Shown piece after piece: positions 1 to 8,771 of a DNA stretch of 64,000 nt. The stretch lies in the NCBI RefSeq assembly GCF_014644455.1, contig NZ_BMKS01000008.1, positions 62,001 to 126,000 on the forward strand, read 5' to 3'. Made by a program: the position numbers and the translations under genes. Every line of letters begins with the position of its first letter. The stretch's first letter is position 1. The DNA comes from Caldovatus sediminis (GTDB lineage: Bacteria; Pseudomonadota; Alphaproteobacteria; Acetobacterales; Acetobacteraceae). A model generated the notes under the pieces. The model saw only the letters and a program-made list of their open reading frames with translations. It searched no databases and was not told where the DNA came from.

Positions 1-464
1 AGACCCTGTTCGAGCTCGACATGCACTACCAGGGCCAGACCCACACGGTCGGCGTCCCCGTGCCGGTCGCGGTGCGGAACGGCACCACCGGCGTCACCGA
101 GGCGGCCGTCCGCGAGGCGTTCGAGGCCGCCTACCAGGCCGCCTTCAGCCGCCTGCTCCCGGGCCTTCCGGTGCGCATCGTCACCCTCCGCACCGCGGCG
201 ATCGGGCGCCGGCCGCCGCTTGACCTCGCCGCGCTCGCGCCGGGGGAGGGGGCCTCGATGGCGGCGGCGGCGCGCGGCACGCGGCCGGTGTTCTTCGACG
301 GCGCCTGGCGCGACACGGCGATCCTCTCGCGCCTCGACCTGCCCGTGGGCGCCGTCGTGCCGGGGCCGGCGATCCTCGAACAGCCGGACGCCACCATCGT
401 CGTGGACCCCGGCCTCGTCGCGCGCGTGGACCGCTTCGGCAACCTGATCATCGAGAGGGCGTGA
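1..464 (+). CDS. Hydantoinase/5-oxoprolinase HyuA-type subunit, C-terminal part (5' end outside window)
   Basis: The reading frame is open from the first bases of the window and stops at TGA 462-464, so only about the last 150 residues are seen. They resemble the C-terminal domain of ATP-dependent hydantoinase/oxoprolinase A subunits: a VPVPV stretch, a loop giving the shared substituent-modification pattern, then PGPAILEQPDATIVVDP and a final DRFGNLIIE, the family's usual tail. Members open cyclic amides (hydantoins, 5-oxoproline) using ATP, normally together with a B subunit. The next gene starts one base after the stop, so both are probably co-transcribed. The exact substrate cannot be read from this fragment. 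Acetone carboxylase beta-type proteins share the fold and are the main alternative. Confidence 0.75.
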   Translation, partial: TLFELDMHYQGQTHTVGVPVPVAVRNGTTGVTEAAVREAFEAAYQAAFSRLLPGLPVRIVTLRTAAIGRRPPLDLAALAPGEGASMAAAARGTRPVFFDGAWRDTAILSRLDLPVGAVVPGPAILEQPDATIVVDPGLVARVDRFGNLIIERA

Positions 465-465
465 G

Positions 466-1074
466 ATGGCCGGCCCGCCGATCCCCGTCAGCCAGACGGC
501 GCTGCTGCTCTGCGACCTGCAGAACGACTTCCTCCACCCGCGCGGCGCCTACGGCCGCGCCGGCCAGTCCGCGCCGGAGATCGCCGCCCTGCCGGCCCGC
601 ATCGCCCCGCTCGCGCGGCGCATGCGCGAGGCCGGCGGCTGGATCGTCTCGACGCATTTCACCCTCGTCCCCGGCAGGGGCGGCGAGCCCTTCCTCTCGC
701 CGCATCTGCGCCGGCTCCGCCCCTTCCTGGCGAAGGGCGACTTCGCCCCCGGCTCCTGGGGCCACGCGCTGGTGGAGGAGCTCGCCCCGGCCGACATCGC
801 GGTCGAGAAGGTCGCCTTCTCCGCCTTCTACATGAGCCGGCTGGAATGGGTGCTCGGCCGCGCCGGCATCCGCCGGCTGCTCGCCTGCGGCATCGTCACC
901 AACGGCGGCGTCGCCTCCACCGTGCGCGACGCCCATGTGCGCGACTTCGAGGTGACGCTGGTCGAGGACGGCTGCGCCGCCTTCTCCCCGGAGGTGCACC
1001 GCGTCGCCGTGGAGGCGCTGCGCCCGGTCGCGCGCATCGCCACCATCGCCGAGGCGCTTGCGGAGCTTTCGTGA
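466..1074 (+). CDS. Isochorismatase-fold hydrolase with Gly in place of the nucleophilic Cys
   Basis: 202 residues, the full length of an isochorismatase/cysteine hydrolase family protein. The catalytic Asp lies in LLLCDLQNDF (Asp17) and the Lys in VEKVAFSAF (Lys115). At the position of the usual Cys (T-N-x-C-V) the protein reads TNGGV, so residue 148 is Gly. True isochorismatases of the EntB/PhzD kind also lack the Cys, whereas amidases, nicotinamidases and biuret or ureidoacrylate hydrolases need it. The gene therefore probably does not encode an ordinary amidase, despite its position directly after a hydantoinase subunit. No siderophore or phenazine genes are visible. Start ATG 466 is one base past the upstream stop, implying translational coupling. 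Confidence 0.8.
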   Translation: MAGPPIPVSQTALLLCDLQNDFLHPRGAYGRAGQSAPEIAALPARIAPLARRMREAGGWIVSTHFTLVPGRGGEPFLSPHLRRLRPFLAKGDFAPGSWGHALVEELAPADIAVEKVAFSAFYMSRLEWVLGRAGIRRLLACGIVTNGGVASTVRDAHVRDFEVTLVEDGCAAFSPEVHRVAVEALRPVARIATIAEALAELS

Positions 1075-1159
1075 GCCACAGGGGCGGCACACGGACCGTC
1101 CCCCCTCGACAGTCCGCCGCCGCCCCGCTTCCTATGCATCCGACCTTCGAGGGAAGCCC

Positions 1160-3478
1160 ATGGAGAAGTTCGGCATCGGACAGCCCGTGCGCCGGAAGGA
1201 GGATGTCCGCTTCCTGACCGGCCGCGGCACCTACACCGACGACATCGACCGCCCCGGACAGGCGCACGCCGCGATCCTGCGCTCGCCGCACGCCCATGCG
1301 CGGATCGTCTCGATGGACACCACTGCGGCGAGGTCCGCGCCCGGCGTCGTCGCCGTCCTCACCGGCAAGGAGGTGGCGGAGGACGGGCTCGGCTTCCTGC
1401 CCGTGCTGGTCGAGGTGCCCGGCGTGGACGGCAAGCCGCTCTGGCGCCCGCCGCGGCCGATCCTGCAGGGCGAGCGCGTGCGCTACGTCGGCGACCCCGT
1501 CGCCCTCGTCGTCGCCGAGACGCGCGCGCAGGCGATCGAGGCGGCCGAGCTGATCGAGGTCGCGTACGACATCCTGCCGGGCGTCACCGACACCGCCGCC
1601 GCCGACGCGCCCGGCGCGCCGGTGATCTGGCCCGAGCGCGGCTCCAACCTCTGCGTCCACTGGTCGAGCGGACGCGAGAAGGAGACCGAGGAGGCCTTCG
1701 CCCGCGCCCACAGGGTCGTCGCGGTGGACCTGATCAACAACCGCCTCGTCGGCAACCCGATGGAGCCGCGCGTCGCGATCGGCGAATGGGACGGCAGCCG
1801 CTACGTGCTGCATTCGCCCACCCAGGGCGCGCTCCGCGTGCGCGACGGCCTGGCGCAGCACGTCTTCAAGGTGCCGAAGGACAGGCTGCGCGTCGTCTCG
1901 CCCGATGTCGGCGGCGGCTTCGGCCTGCGCGGCAAGCTGTTCCCGGAGAGCGCGCTGGTCCTGTGGGCGGCGAGGCGGCTCGGGCGCCCGGTGAAGTGGC
2001 GCGCCGACCGCACCGAGACCTTCCTCTGCGACCCGCACGGCCGCGACCACGTCACCCACGCCGAGATGGCCTTCGACGCCAACGGCAAGGCGATCGGCCT
2101 CAAGGTGCGCACAATCGCGGCGATGGGCGCCTATCTGCTCGACTTCGGCCCGCGCATCCCGACCCTCGCCGGCGGGCGGATCAACGGCACGGTCTACGAC
2201 ATCCAGGCCGTCAACGTGCAGGTGCGCTGCGTCTTCACCAACACCGCGCCGACCGACGCCTACCGCGGCGCCGGCCGGCCGGAGACCGCCTACGTGATCG
2301 AGCGCCTGCTCGACCAGGGCGCCGCCGCCTTCGGCATCGGCCGCGACGAGATCCGCCGGCGCAACTTCATCCGGCCGGAGCAGATCCCCTACGCCAACTG
2401 CGTCGGCAACGTGATCGACAGCGGCCGCTTCGAGGAGACGCAGGCGATGGCGCTGAGGCTCGCCGACTGGCAGGGCTTCCCCGCCCGCCGCGCGGCGGCG
2501 CAGGCGCGCGGCCGGCTGCGCGGCATCGGCCTCGGCTACTTCATCGAGGCCTCCGGCGGCCAGCCGCAGGAATGGGCACGCGTCACCCTGACGCAGGACG
2601 GGCGCGCGAGGCTCGTCGTCGGCACCTTCAGCCACGGCCAGGGGCACGAGACGGCCTTCGCGCAGGTGCTCTCGGAGAAGCTCGGCATCCCCTACGACCG
2701 GATCGACCTCATCCAGGGCGACACCGACGTGGTGGAGCAGGGCGGCGGCACCGGCGGCTCCCGCTTCTCGCAGATGGGCGGGGTCGCGGTGGCGCGCGCG
2801 GCGGCGCTGGTGATGCGGAAGGCGTGCCGCATCGCCGCGCACCTGCTCGAGGCCGGCGCCGAGGACGTGCAGTTCGAGGACGGCGCCTTCCGCGTCGCCG
2901 GCACCGACCTCTCCGTCACCTGGGACCAGGTGATCGCTGCCGCGCACGACCCCGCGCGCCTTCCTCCCGGCGAGGCGCCCGGCCTCGACGAGAAGCTTCT
3001 CTACAGGCGCGACACCGAGTGCAACTTCCCGAACGGCTGCCATGTCGCCGAGGTGGAGATCGACCCGGACACCGGCCAGGTCGCGCTGGTGAACTACGCC
3101 GCCGTCGACGATGTCGGCGTGCCGATCAACCCGATGCTCGTGCACGGCCAGTGCCACGGCGGCATCATGGCCGGCATCGGCCAGGCGATGCTGGAGCACG
3201 CGCGCTACGATCCCGAGAGCGGCCAGTTCCTCACCGCCACCTTCCAGGACTACGCCCTGCCGCGCGCCGCCGACGCGCCCGCCTTCCGCCTCGACCTCAA
3301 CGTCGTGCCCTGCCCGAGCAACGACCTCGGCGTGAAGGGCGCGGGCGAGGGCGGGGCCTGCGGCGCGCCGCCGGCGATCGTCTCGGCGGTGTGCGACGCG
3401 CTCGGCGTCGCGCATCTCGACATGCCGCTGACGCCGGAGAAGGTCTGGCGCGCCCTGAACGGCCGGGCCGCGGCCTGA
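1160..3478 (+). CDS. Xanthine dehydrogenase family molybdopterin-binding (large) subunit, form II CoxL-like
   Basis: 772 residues, the usual length for the large subunit of three-component molybdenum hydroxylases. The N-terminus (GQPVRRKEDVRFLTGRG) is the family signature. The active-site loop near residues 367-373 reads AYRGAGR, the form II type, not the AYRCSFR of true CO dehydrogenase. A GAGEG motif with the conserved catalytic Glu lies near residue 730. These enzymes hydroxylate aldehydes or N-heterocycles at Mo-MCD, with FAD and 2Fe-2S partner subunits. Neither partner is seen downstream, where an RraA-like gene follows after about 130 bp, so the partners must be elsewhere. ATG 1160 follows GAGGGAA and fits the family start; an in-frame upstream ATG at 1058 would add an unlikely arginine-rich leader. 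Confidence 0.9.
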   Translation: MEKFGIGQPVRRKEDVRFLTGRGTYTDDIDRPGQAHAAILRSPHAHARIVSMDTTAARSAPGVVAVLTGKEVAEDGLGFLPVLVEVPGVDGKPLWRPPRPILQGERVRYVGDPVALVVAETRAQAIEAAELIEVAYDILPGVTDTAAADAPGAPVIWPERGSNLCVHWSSGREKETEEAFARAHRVVAVDLINNRLVGNPMEPRVAIGEWDGSRYVLHSPTQGALRVRDGLAQHVFKVPKDRLRVVSPDVGGGFGLRGKLFPESALVLWAARRLGRPVKWRADRTETFLCDPHGRDHVTHAEMAFDANGKAIGLKVRTIAAMGAYLLDFGPRIPTLAGGRINGTVYDIQAVNVQVRCVFTNTAPTDAYRGAGRPETAYVIERLLDQGAAAFGIGRDEIRRRNFIRPEQIPYANCVGNVIDSGRFEETQAMALRLADWQGFPARRAAAQARGRLRGIGLGYFIEASGGQPQEWARVTLTQDGRARLVVGTFSHGQGHETAFAQVLSEKLGIPYDRIDLIQGDTDVVEQGGGTGGSRFSQMGGVAVARAAALVMRKACRIAAHLLEAGAEDVQFEDGAFRVAGTDLSVTWDQVIAAAHDPARLPPGEAPGLDEKLLYRRDTECNFPNGCHVAEVEIDPDTGQVALVNYAAVDDVGVPINPMLVHGQCHGGIMAGIGQAMLEHARYDPESGQFLTATFQDYALPRAADAPAFRLDLNVVPCPSNDLGVKGAGEGGACGAPPAIVSAVCDALGVAHLDMPLTPEKVWRALNGRAAA

Positions 3479-3605
3479 CCGGCGGCGCTTTCACGGGTCA
3501 AGGCGGCGCCTCCCCGGCGCGGGGCGCCGCCGGCCGGTCCGCGCGCGGGGATTTGACCCCGCGCCCCGCGCCGCCCGATGTTCCGCGCCCGAGGAGGCCC
3601 CAGCC

Positions 3606-4313
3606 ATGACCGACCTGCCCTTCACCGCCGCCGATCTCGAGGCGCTGCGCCAGTGGGACACGCCGACGATCTGCAACGCGCTGGAGATCGTCGCGCCCGC
3701 GCGCCGCGGCCGCGGCTTCTCCGTCCGCCCCTTCGTCTGCGCCGATCCCTCGCTGCCGCCGATCTGCGGCCTCGCCCGCACCGGCACGATCCGCGCCGCC
3801 CAGCCCTCCGGCCGCACGAAGGAGGAGGACCGCGCCGCGCGGCTCGGCTGGTACGAGTACGTCGCGAAGAGCCCGCTGCCGACCGTGGTGGTGATCGAGG
3901 ACCTCGACGAGATCCCGGGCACCGGCGCCTTCTGGGGCGAGGTGAACAGCGCCGTGCACAAGGCCCTCGGCGCGCTGGGCGTCGTGACCTCCGGCTCGAT
4001 CCGCGACCTCGACATGGTCGCGCCGGGCTTCCAGATGCTCGCCGGCGCGGTCGGCCCGTCGCACGCCTATGTGCATGTCGTGGATTTCGGCGGCGAGGTG
4101 AACGTGCACGGCATGCCCTGCGCGCACAACGACGTGGTCCACGCCGACCGCCACGGCGCGGTGGTGATCCCGGCCGAGGCGGTGACGCTGCTGCCCGCCG
4201 CGATCGAGCTCGGCGCGCGGCGGGAGAAGGTGATCCTCGACCTCTGCCGCGCGGGCCAGCTGACCCTCGCCAGCCTGCGGGAGGCCTTCCGCAAGATGGA
4301 CGACATCCACTGA
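3606..4313 (+). CDS. RraA-like protein / HMG-CHA aldolase superfamily
   Basis: 235 residues of the RraA/dimethylmenaquinone-methyltransferase-like fold. Visible signatures are DTPTICNALE near residue 18, a GEVN loop at 111-114, and GSIRDLD with Arg133-Asp134, the metal-pyruvate site of class II HMG/CHA aldolases. Family members either cleave 4-hydroxy-4-methyl-2-oxoglutarate-like acids to pyruvate or (RraA) inhibit RNase E. With no ribonuclease context and catabolic neighbours, an aldolase or decarboxylase role is the better inference, unproven. GAGG at 3591-3594 precedes ATG 3606. The stop overlaps the next start as TGATG. Confidence 0.75.
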   Translation: MTDLPFTAADLEALRQWDTPTICNALEIVAPARRGRGFSVRPFVCADPSLPPICGLARTGTIRAAQPSGRTKEEDRAARLGWYEYVAKSPLPTVVVIEDLDEIPGTGAFWGEVNSAVHKALGALGVVTSGSIRDLDMVAPGFQMLAGAVGPSHAYVHVVDFGGEVNVHGMPCAHNDVVHADRHGAVVIPAEAVTLLPAAIELGARREKVILDLCRAGQLTLASLREAFRKMDDIH

Positions 4314-4699
4314 TGCGGCCGGGCGTCGCCGTGGCGGCCCTGCTCGCGGCGCTCCCGCCGGCCCTCGCGCCGCCGGCGCGGGGGCAGGAGCGGCTCGCCT
4401 GGGCGATGGCCGCGCGCGTCTGCCTCGCGGGGGACCCGCACGCCTTCGCCACCCTCGCGGCCGATCTTCCCGGGGGCGGCGCGCGGCTGGTGGTCCACCG
4501 CGCGGACGGCACGCGCGAGCTGTGCGAGGCCATGCCCGCCGGCGGCGTCCGCCAGCGCGCGCCCGTGCCGTCCGCGCAGCATGTGCCGCGGGCCTCCGAC
4601 CCCGCCTTCTTCCTCGAACGCCGCTGCGTGGACGCGCGGCGGGTCGAGGCCGCGGACGGCGCGATCCTGGGCTGGCTCGCCTACCCCGCTTGCGGGTAG
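4313..4699 (+). CDS. Small predicted secreted protein of unknown function
   Basis: 128 residues, not recognised. An alanine-rich hydrophobic N-terminus (VAVAALLAALPPALA) ending near ARGQ looks like a Sec signal peptide. The mature part holds five cysteines, including RVCLAG, RELCEAM, ERRCVDA and the terminal PACG, which suggests disulphides in the periplasm. Its ATG overlaps the stop of the RraA-like gene (TGATG), so it is probably translated from the same message. No domain could be assigned. Confidence 0.55.
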   Translation: MRPGVAVAALLAALPPALAPPARGQERLAWAMAARVCLAGDPHAFATLAADLPGGGARLVVHRADGTRELCEAMPAGGVRQRAPVPSAQHVPRASDPAFFLERRCVDARRVEAADGAILGWLAYPACG

Positions 4700-4709
4700 A
4701 AGCCGGGCC

Positions 4710-5171
4710 ATGCAGACCGAGCCGATCGCCCGCGTCCGCCCCGAATGGGTGGACCATTACGGCCACATGAACCTCGCCTACTACCTGGTCGTCTTCGACA
4801 TGGCGACCGACGTGCTCTGGCCGCGCCTCGGCCTCGGCCCCGGCTTCCGCGAGCGCGGCCTCGGCACCTTCGCCGCCGAGTCCTGGCAGGCCTACATCCG
4901 CGAGGTGACGCTCGGCACGCCACTCGCCTGCGACTCGGAGGTCCTCGCCTTCGACTCCAAGCGCCTCCTCCTCCGCCACCGCATGCGCCACGCCGAGGAG
5001 GGGTGGGAGGTGGCGGAGAACGAGGTCCTCTACCTCTGCGTGGACCTCGGCGCGCGGCGCGTCGCCTCCTGGCCGGAGGACGTCCTCGCCCGCTTCGCCG
5101 CCGCCGCGACCGGCGGCCCCGCCAGGCGCCTGCGCCTCAACCCGCGGGCCGCGCCGGCCCCGGCCGGTTGA
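4710..5171 (+). CDS. Hot-dog fold acyl-CoA thioesterase
   Basis: 153 residues, a typical 4HBT-type single hot-dog domain. The active-site pattern DHYGHMNLAYY at residues 15-25 (D-x-x-G-H-x-N) is clear, followed by the long helix and the strand region around AESWQAYIREV. The sequence resembles the thioesterase module found fused to carnitine dehydrogenases (betainyl-CoA type), but that substrate is only a guess. ATG 4710 lies 10 bp after the preceding stop. Its 3' end overlaps the convergent transporter gene by 35 bp. Confidence 0.8.
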   Translation: MQTEPIARVRPEWVDHYGHMNLAYYLVVFDMATDVLWPRLGLGPGFRERGLGTFAAESWQAYIREVTLGTPLACDSEVLAFDSKRLLLRHRMRHAEEGWEVAENEVLYLCVDLGARRVASWPEDVLARFAAAATGGPARRLRLNPRAAPAPAG

Positions 5172-6120
5172 CGAGCCAGATCCCGAAGCCGATCAGCACC
5201 ACCGCCGCCGCCAGCACCGGCGTCACCGGCTCGCCGAGCAGCAGCGCGCCGGCGGCGACGCCGAAGACGGGCGTCAGGAAGCTGAAGGCCGCGAGGCGCG
5301 AGGCCGGGTAGCGCGCGATCAGCCAGAACCACGCGACGTAGCTCGCCGACGCCACGATCAGCACCTGGTAGGCGAGGGCGGCGGCCACGAGCGGCGCCCA
5401 CCGGATCGTCCAGCTCTCGCCGAGCAGCAGCGAGGCCGGCGGCAGCACCGCCGCCGAGACGACGAGCTGGTAGAGCAGCGTCTTGGCCGCCGGCAGGCGC
5501 GAGAGGCGCGACGCCTTGATCACCACCGTCGTCGCCCCCCAGAGCACCGCCGCGGCCAGGCACATCAGGTCGCCTTCCAGCTCGCGCGCCGAGGGCAGGC
5601 GCAGGCTGTCGGCGAAGGCGAGGGCGAGGCCGAGGAAGGCGGCGAGGAGCCCGGCGAGCTTCGCCCCGGTCAGCCGGTCCCCCGGCGTGAACCAGTGGGC
5701 GCCGAGCGCGACGACGAAGGGCGAGAAGTAGAGGAACACCACGCCGCGCGCGGCGGTGGTGCGGTCCATGCCGGCGAAGATCAGCAGGAACTCGCCGGCG
5801 AACAGCAGGCCGGCAAGCAGCCCCGGCCCGAGCGAGCCGTCGCGCATGCCGAGCCGGATGCCGCGCAGCCGGCACCACAGCAGCACCAGCGCCGCCGCGC
5901 CGAGCGAGCGCAGCGCGCAGTGCAGCACCGGCGCGATTCCCGCATTGCCGACCTTCACCGCCACCTGCGCCAGGCCCCAGAGCGCGCAGAGCAGCACCAT
6001 GAGGCCCACCGCGGTCGCATCCAGCGTGGCGGCGGAGGGGCGGGGGAGGGGGTGCGCCCTCAAGCGGCGCCGCTCCGCGCCGTGTGCGCGCCGCGCTCGC
6101 GGGGGTCCGCCACGCGGCAT
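5137..6120 (-). CDS. DMT-superfamily (EamA) transporter
   Basis: Up to 327 residues with ten hydrophobic segments in two EamA halves (first segment ALWGLAQVAVKVG, second half beginning CLAAAVLWGATTVVIKA), the usual layout of drug/metabolite exporters in the inner membrane. The first 35 or so residues from ATG 6120 are arginine-rich and unlike the family; a GTG or ATG near 5998-6010, just before LMVLLCALWG, may be the real start. The substrate is unknown. The gene is convergent with, and overlaps, the thioesterase gene. Confidence 0.85.
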   Translation of the reverse strand: MPRGGPPRARRAHGAERRRLRAHPLPRPSAATLDATAVGLMVLLCALWGLAQVAVKVGNAGIAPVLHCALRSLGAAALVLLWCRLRGIRLGMRDGSLGPGLLAGLLFAGEFLLIFAGMDRTTAARGVVFLYFSPFVVALGAHWFTPGDRLTGAKLAGLLAAFLGLALAFADSLRLPSARELEGDLMCLAAAVLWGATTVVIKASRLSRLPAAKTLLYQLVVSAAVLPPASLLLGESWTIRWAPLVAAALAYQVLIVASASYVAWFWLIARYPASRLAAFSFLTPVFGVAAGALLLGEPVTPVLAAAVVLIGFGIWLVNRPGPARPAG

Positions 6121-6294
6121 CGAAGGGCGGGAGTCATCCGCTGCGGCGCATCCGATGCGACGGCGCGGCGCGCGCGGCGTGGACGGCCGGCTTGCAGGCC
6201 CCTCGGCGGGCGGTGGCGCGGGCCGGCGCCCGCCTCGGACGCATCGCCGCCGCCGGTGCTGCGCTCCGCGTCCTCCGCCGGGAGGCGCATGCCG

Positions 6295-6858
6295 TCACTG
6301 CAGCCGGTCACGGATGCGCGCGATGCCGGCCTCGGCGCACTGGTCGTCGAGATGCCCGCCCGGCGCGCCGCCGACGCCGATCGCGCCGACCACCTCCTCG
6401 CCGACCCGGATCGGGATGCCGCCGCCGAGGATCAGCAGGCCCGGGATGGCGGGCAGCTGCGACGCGCCCGGGTTGGTGCGCACCATTTCCAGGAGCGCGC
6501 TGGTGGTGTTGCGCAGGGTGGCCGCCGTGTAGGCCTTGCCGCGCGCGCTTTCCACCGTGTGGGGCGCGGCGCCGTCGCCCCGCAGCAGCGCCTTCAGGAT
6601 GCCGGAGCGGTCCACCACCGCCGCCGCGACGCGCCAGCCGCGGCCGGCGCAGGCCTCGACCGCCGCGGCAACCGCCTCGGCGGCGAGGAGGGCGGAGATG
6701 CTGCGCTCCGCGACGAGGCCGGCGCGCGGCGCGGCCTGCTGCTGCGCCTGCGGCGCGGCCGGCGGCGGCGTCGCCGGGGAGGCGGGCGGGGCGGGGGCCT
6801 GGGCGCCGGCGGCGCCCGGAAGGATCAGCGCGGCCGCGAGCGCGAGGCGGCGGAGCAT
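6295..6858 (-). CDS. GlcG/HbpS-family heme-binding-like protein, secreted
   Basis: 187 residues. An N-terminal signal (LRRLALAAALILPGAAGAQA) is followed by a proline/alanine/glutamine-rich linker to about residue 45, then the GlcG/HbpS (DUF336) domain. The domain shows AVVDRSGILKALLRGDGA, a KAYTAATLRN helix and the glycine-rich end GGGIPIRVGEEVVGAIGVGGAPGG. Family members bind haem or small ligands or act as accessory proteins to oxidases; the function of secreted versions is poorly known. A very strong Shine-Dalgarno (AGGAAGGAGG on the minus strand) precedes the start. Confidence 0.8.
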   Translation of the reverse strand: MLRRLALAAALILPGAAGAQAPAPPASPATPPPAAPQAQQQAAPRAGLVAERSISALLAAEAVAAAVEACAGRGWRVAAAVVDRSGILKALLRGDGAAPHTVESARGKAYTAATLRNTTSALLEMVRTNPGASQLPAIPGLLILGGGIPIRVGEEVVGAIGVGGAPGGHLDDQCAEAGIARIRDRLQ

Positions 6859-7215
6859 GTCGGACCTCCTTCCTGCTGCGATGCCTTTCGCATGTCCGGC
6901 CCGCCGGCGGGAAGGGGCCGCTCGCCGGCTCCGCTGCGGTCACGCCGCCTCGGCGACCTCCCTCTCGTCGCAGCACGCGCCGGCACCCCGCCTGCAGGGC
7001 CGGCCGGTCGTCCCCGCACCCGCCTCGCACCCGGGCCGGCTCCGTCATCCCGGCCTCCCCGGACCGCGCCCGGCGGGCGGCGCCGGTTGCGAACCGATGC
7101 CGCCGCAGCGGGGATGGGGTTTCCGCCGCGTCGGGACCGTTTCGCGCATGCCGGGCCACGTTGACGCGCCCCGGCGGCGGCAGGACGATCGCGATCCTCC
7201 GAGGGAGACCCGCCG
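6859..7215. other. Divergent intergenic region, 357 bp
   Basis: This lies between the divergent GlcG/HbpS-like gene and the class II aldolase gene. The left edge carries the strong ribosome binding site of the minus-strand gene and the right edge has GAGGGAGA before ATG 7216. Open frames here are arginine/proline-rich and look like high-GC shadows. No RNA gene, repeat or clear promoter could be recognised, although promoters for both genes must be here. Confidence 0.5.
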
Positions 7216-7995
7216 ATGAGCCCCGTCGCATCCCCTCCCGCCGCTCCGCCGCGCGGCATGAGCGCGGTGGAGTGGCGCACCCGCTGCGATCTCGCCGCCC
7301 TCTACCGCCTGGTCGCGCATTTCCGCATGACCGACCTGGTCTACACCCACATCAGCGCGCGCCTGCCCGGGCCGGAGCACCACTTCCTCATCAACCGCTA
7401 CGGCGTCCTGTTCCACGAGATGCGCGCCTCCGACCTGGTGCGGATCGACCTGGAGGGAAGGGTGCTGGAGCCGGACGCGGCCTCCCGCCCCGTGAACGCG
7501 GCGGGCTTCACCATCCATTCCGCGGTGCACATGGCGCGCGAGGACGCGATCTGCGTCGTCCACACCCACACCGCCGCGGGCATCGGGGTCTCGGCGCAGA
7601 GGCACGGGCTGCTGCCGATCAGCCAGCACGCGCTCGGCTTCTACGGCCGGCTCGCCTATCACGACTACGAGGGGGTCGCCCTCGACCTCGGCGAGCGGGA
7701 GCGGCTGGTCGCCGATCTCGGCCCGCACCGGGCGATGATCCTGCGCAACCACGGACTGCTGGTCTGCGGGCGGACCATCCCGGAGGCCTTCCACCTGATC
7801 TACATGCTCGAGCGCGCCTGCCAGGCCCAGCTCGCAGCCATGACCGGCGGGGCGGAGCTGGTCCTGCCGCCGAGGGAGGTGTGCGAGCGCACCGCGGCGC
7901 AGTTCGAGCGGCTCGACGACCTCGCGCACTACGACATGGTCTGGCGGGCCGTGCTGCGCCTGATCGAGGGCCAGGGGCCCGATTGGCGTCAGTAG
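7216..7995 (+). CDS. Class II aldolase/adducin-family protein
   Basis: 259 residues. The zinc site of the AraD/FucA-like fold is present as VVHTHT near residue 115 and NHGLL near residue 178, with HFRMTDLVYTHISARLP at the N-terminus. Members split or epimerise sugar phosphates, or are decarboxylases and adducin-like proteins. This subgroup, often annotated only as class II aldolase, has no firm substrate. The N-terminal 14 residues before the second Met (GMSAVEWR) may not belong to the protein. Neighbours AroM and the alcohol dehydrogenase give no clear pathway. Confidence 0.85.
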   Translation: MSPVASPPAAPPRGMSAVEWRTRCDLAALYRLVAHFRMTDLVYTHISARLPGPEHHFLINRYGVLFHEMRASDLVRIDLEGRVLEPDAASRPVNAAGFTIHSAVHMAREDAICVVHTHTAAGIGVSAQRHGLLPISQHALGFYGRLAYHDYEGVALDLGERERLVADLGPHRAMILRNHGLLVCGRTIPEAFHLIYMLERACQAQLAAMTGGAELVLPPREVCERTAAQFERLDDLAHYDMVWRAVLRLIEGQGPDWRQ

Positions 7996-8014
7996 GGCGG
8001 ACGCGACGCCCTGC

Positions 8015-8677
8015 TCACGCCTCCGCCAGCAGGCTCGCCGCCGCCCGCGCCGCGACCGCGACCGAGAGCAGGACGGGGCAAGGCAGCAGCGGCGCGATCC
8101 GCGCCTTGTCTGCCCGCGTGTAGGAGATGCAGTCGAGCACCGCGAGATCGGGCGCATGGGCCGCCATCGCCCGCCCCGCCGCCGCCCGCGCCTCGTCGTC
8201 CGAGCGCGGGCGGAGCGGCACCGCCACCACCTCCAGCCCCTGGCGCCGGCGCCGCGCGCAGGTGAACTCCGCCTGCTCCGGCAGCGGCACGAACACGCCG
8301 AGCCGGCCGCGCGGCAGCAGCGCCTGGACCAGCGCGTTCAGCACCTGGGTCGGCTGCACGATGTCGGGCCGCTCCGGCAGCCCGGCGAAGGCGCCGGTGC
8401 AGGCGAGCAGGACCGGCCCGGTCTGCCTCGCGACCAGCGCGCGCATCCGCTCCCCCACCACCGCCTTGGAGAGCGTCATCGTCTCGCCCGAGGGCAGCAC
8501 GCTGAACAGGTAGTCCCCCGGCCCGCGCGGCGCGGCATCGGCGATCTCGGCGCGCGAGAGCCCGTCCAGCGCGCCGGCCATGGCGATCCCGATGCCCGGC
8601 ACGGCGGCGGCGATCTCCGCGGCGAGGTCGGTCCGCGGCGCCTGCCCGATCACGAGGACGTTGAGGCGCGGTTCCAT
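8015..8677 (-). CDS. AroM family protein
   Basis: 220 residues with the AroM signature IGQAPRTDL near residues 10-18, LDGLSRAEI and GDYLFSVLPSGETMTL. Later segments (LLACTGAF, DCISYT) recall the Asp/Glu racemase-like fold. AroM is of unknown function; in enterobacteria it sits beside aroL and follows TyrR control, but no aromatic biosynthesis gene is next to it here. It is convergent with the class II aldolase gene. Confidence 0.8.
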   Translation of the reverse strand: MEPRLNVLVIGQAPRTDLAAEIAAAVPGIGIAMAGALDGLSRAEIADAAPRGPGDYLFSVLPSGETMTLSKAVVGERMRALVARQTGPVLLACTGAFAGLPERPDIVQPTQVLNALVQALLPRGRLGVFVPLPEQAEFTCARRRRQGLEVVAVPLRPRSDDEARAAAGRAMAAHAPDLAVLDCISYTRADKARIAPLLPCPVLLSVAVAARAAASLLAEA

Positions 8678-8771
8678 CCGTCCCTCCCGGAGGCTGCCGC
8701 GGCGAGGGTAGCGGCGGCCCGCGCCCGCGCCTAGTCTGCGCCCTCCTCAGCCCGGCCCAGGGGATCGTGCC

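Noticed and set aside
896-3415. 839-codon minus-strand frame opposite the molybdenum hydroxylase gene
   Set aside because: Low-complexity antisense shadow without a recognisable domain or start signal.
1160-3478. Carbon monoxide dehydrogenase (coxL) annotation
   Set aside because: The active-site loop is AYRGAGR (form II), not AYRCSFR, and coxS/coxM are absent.
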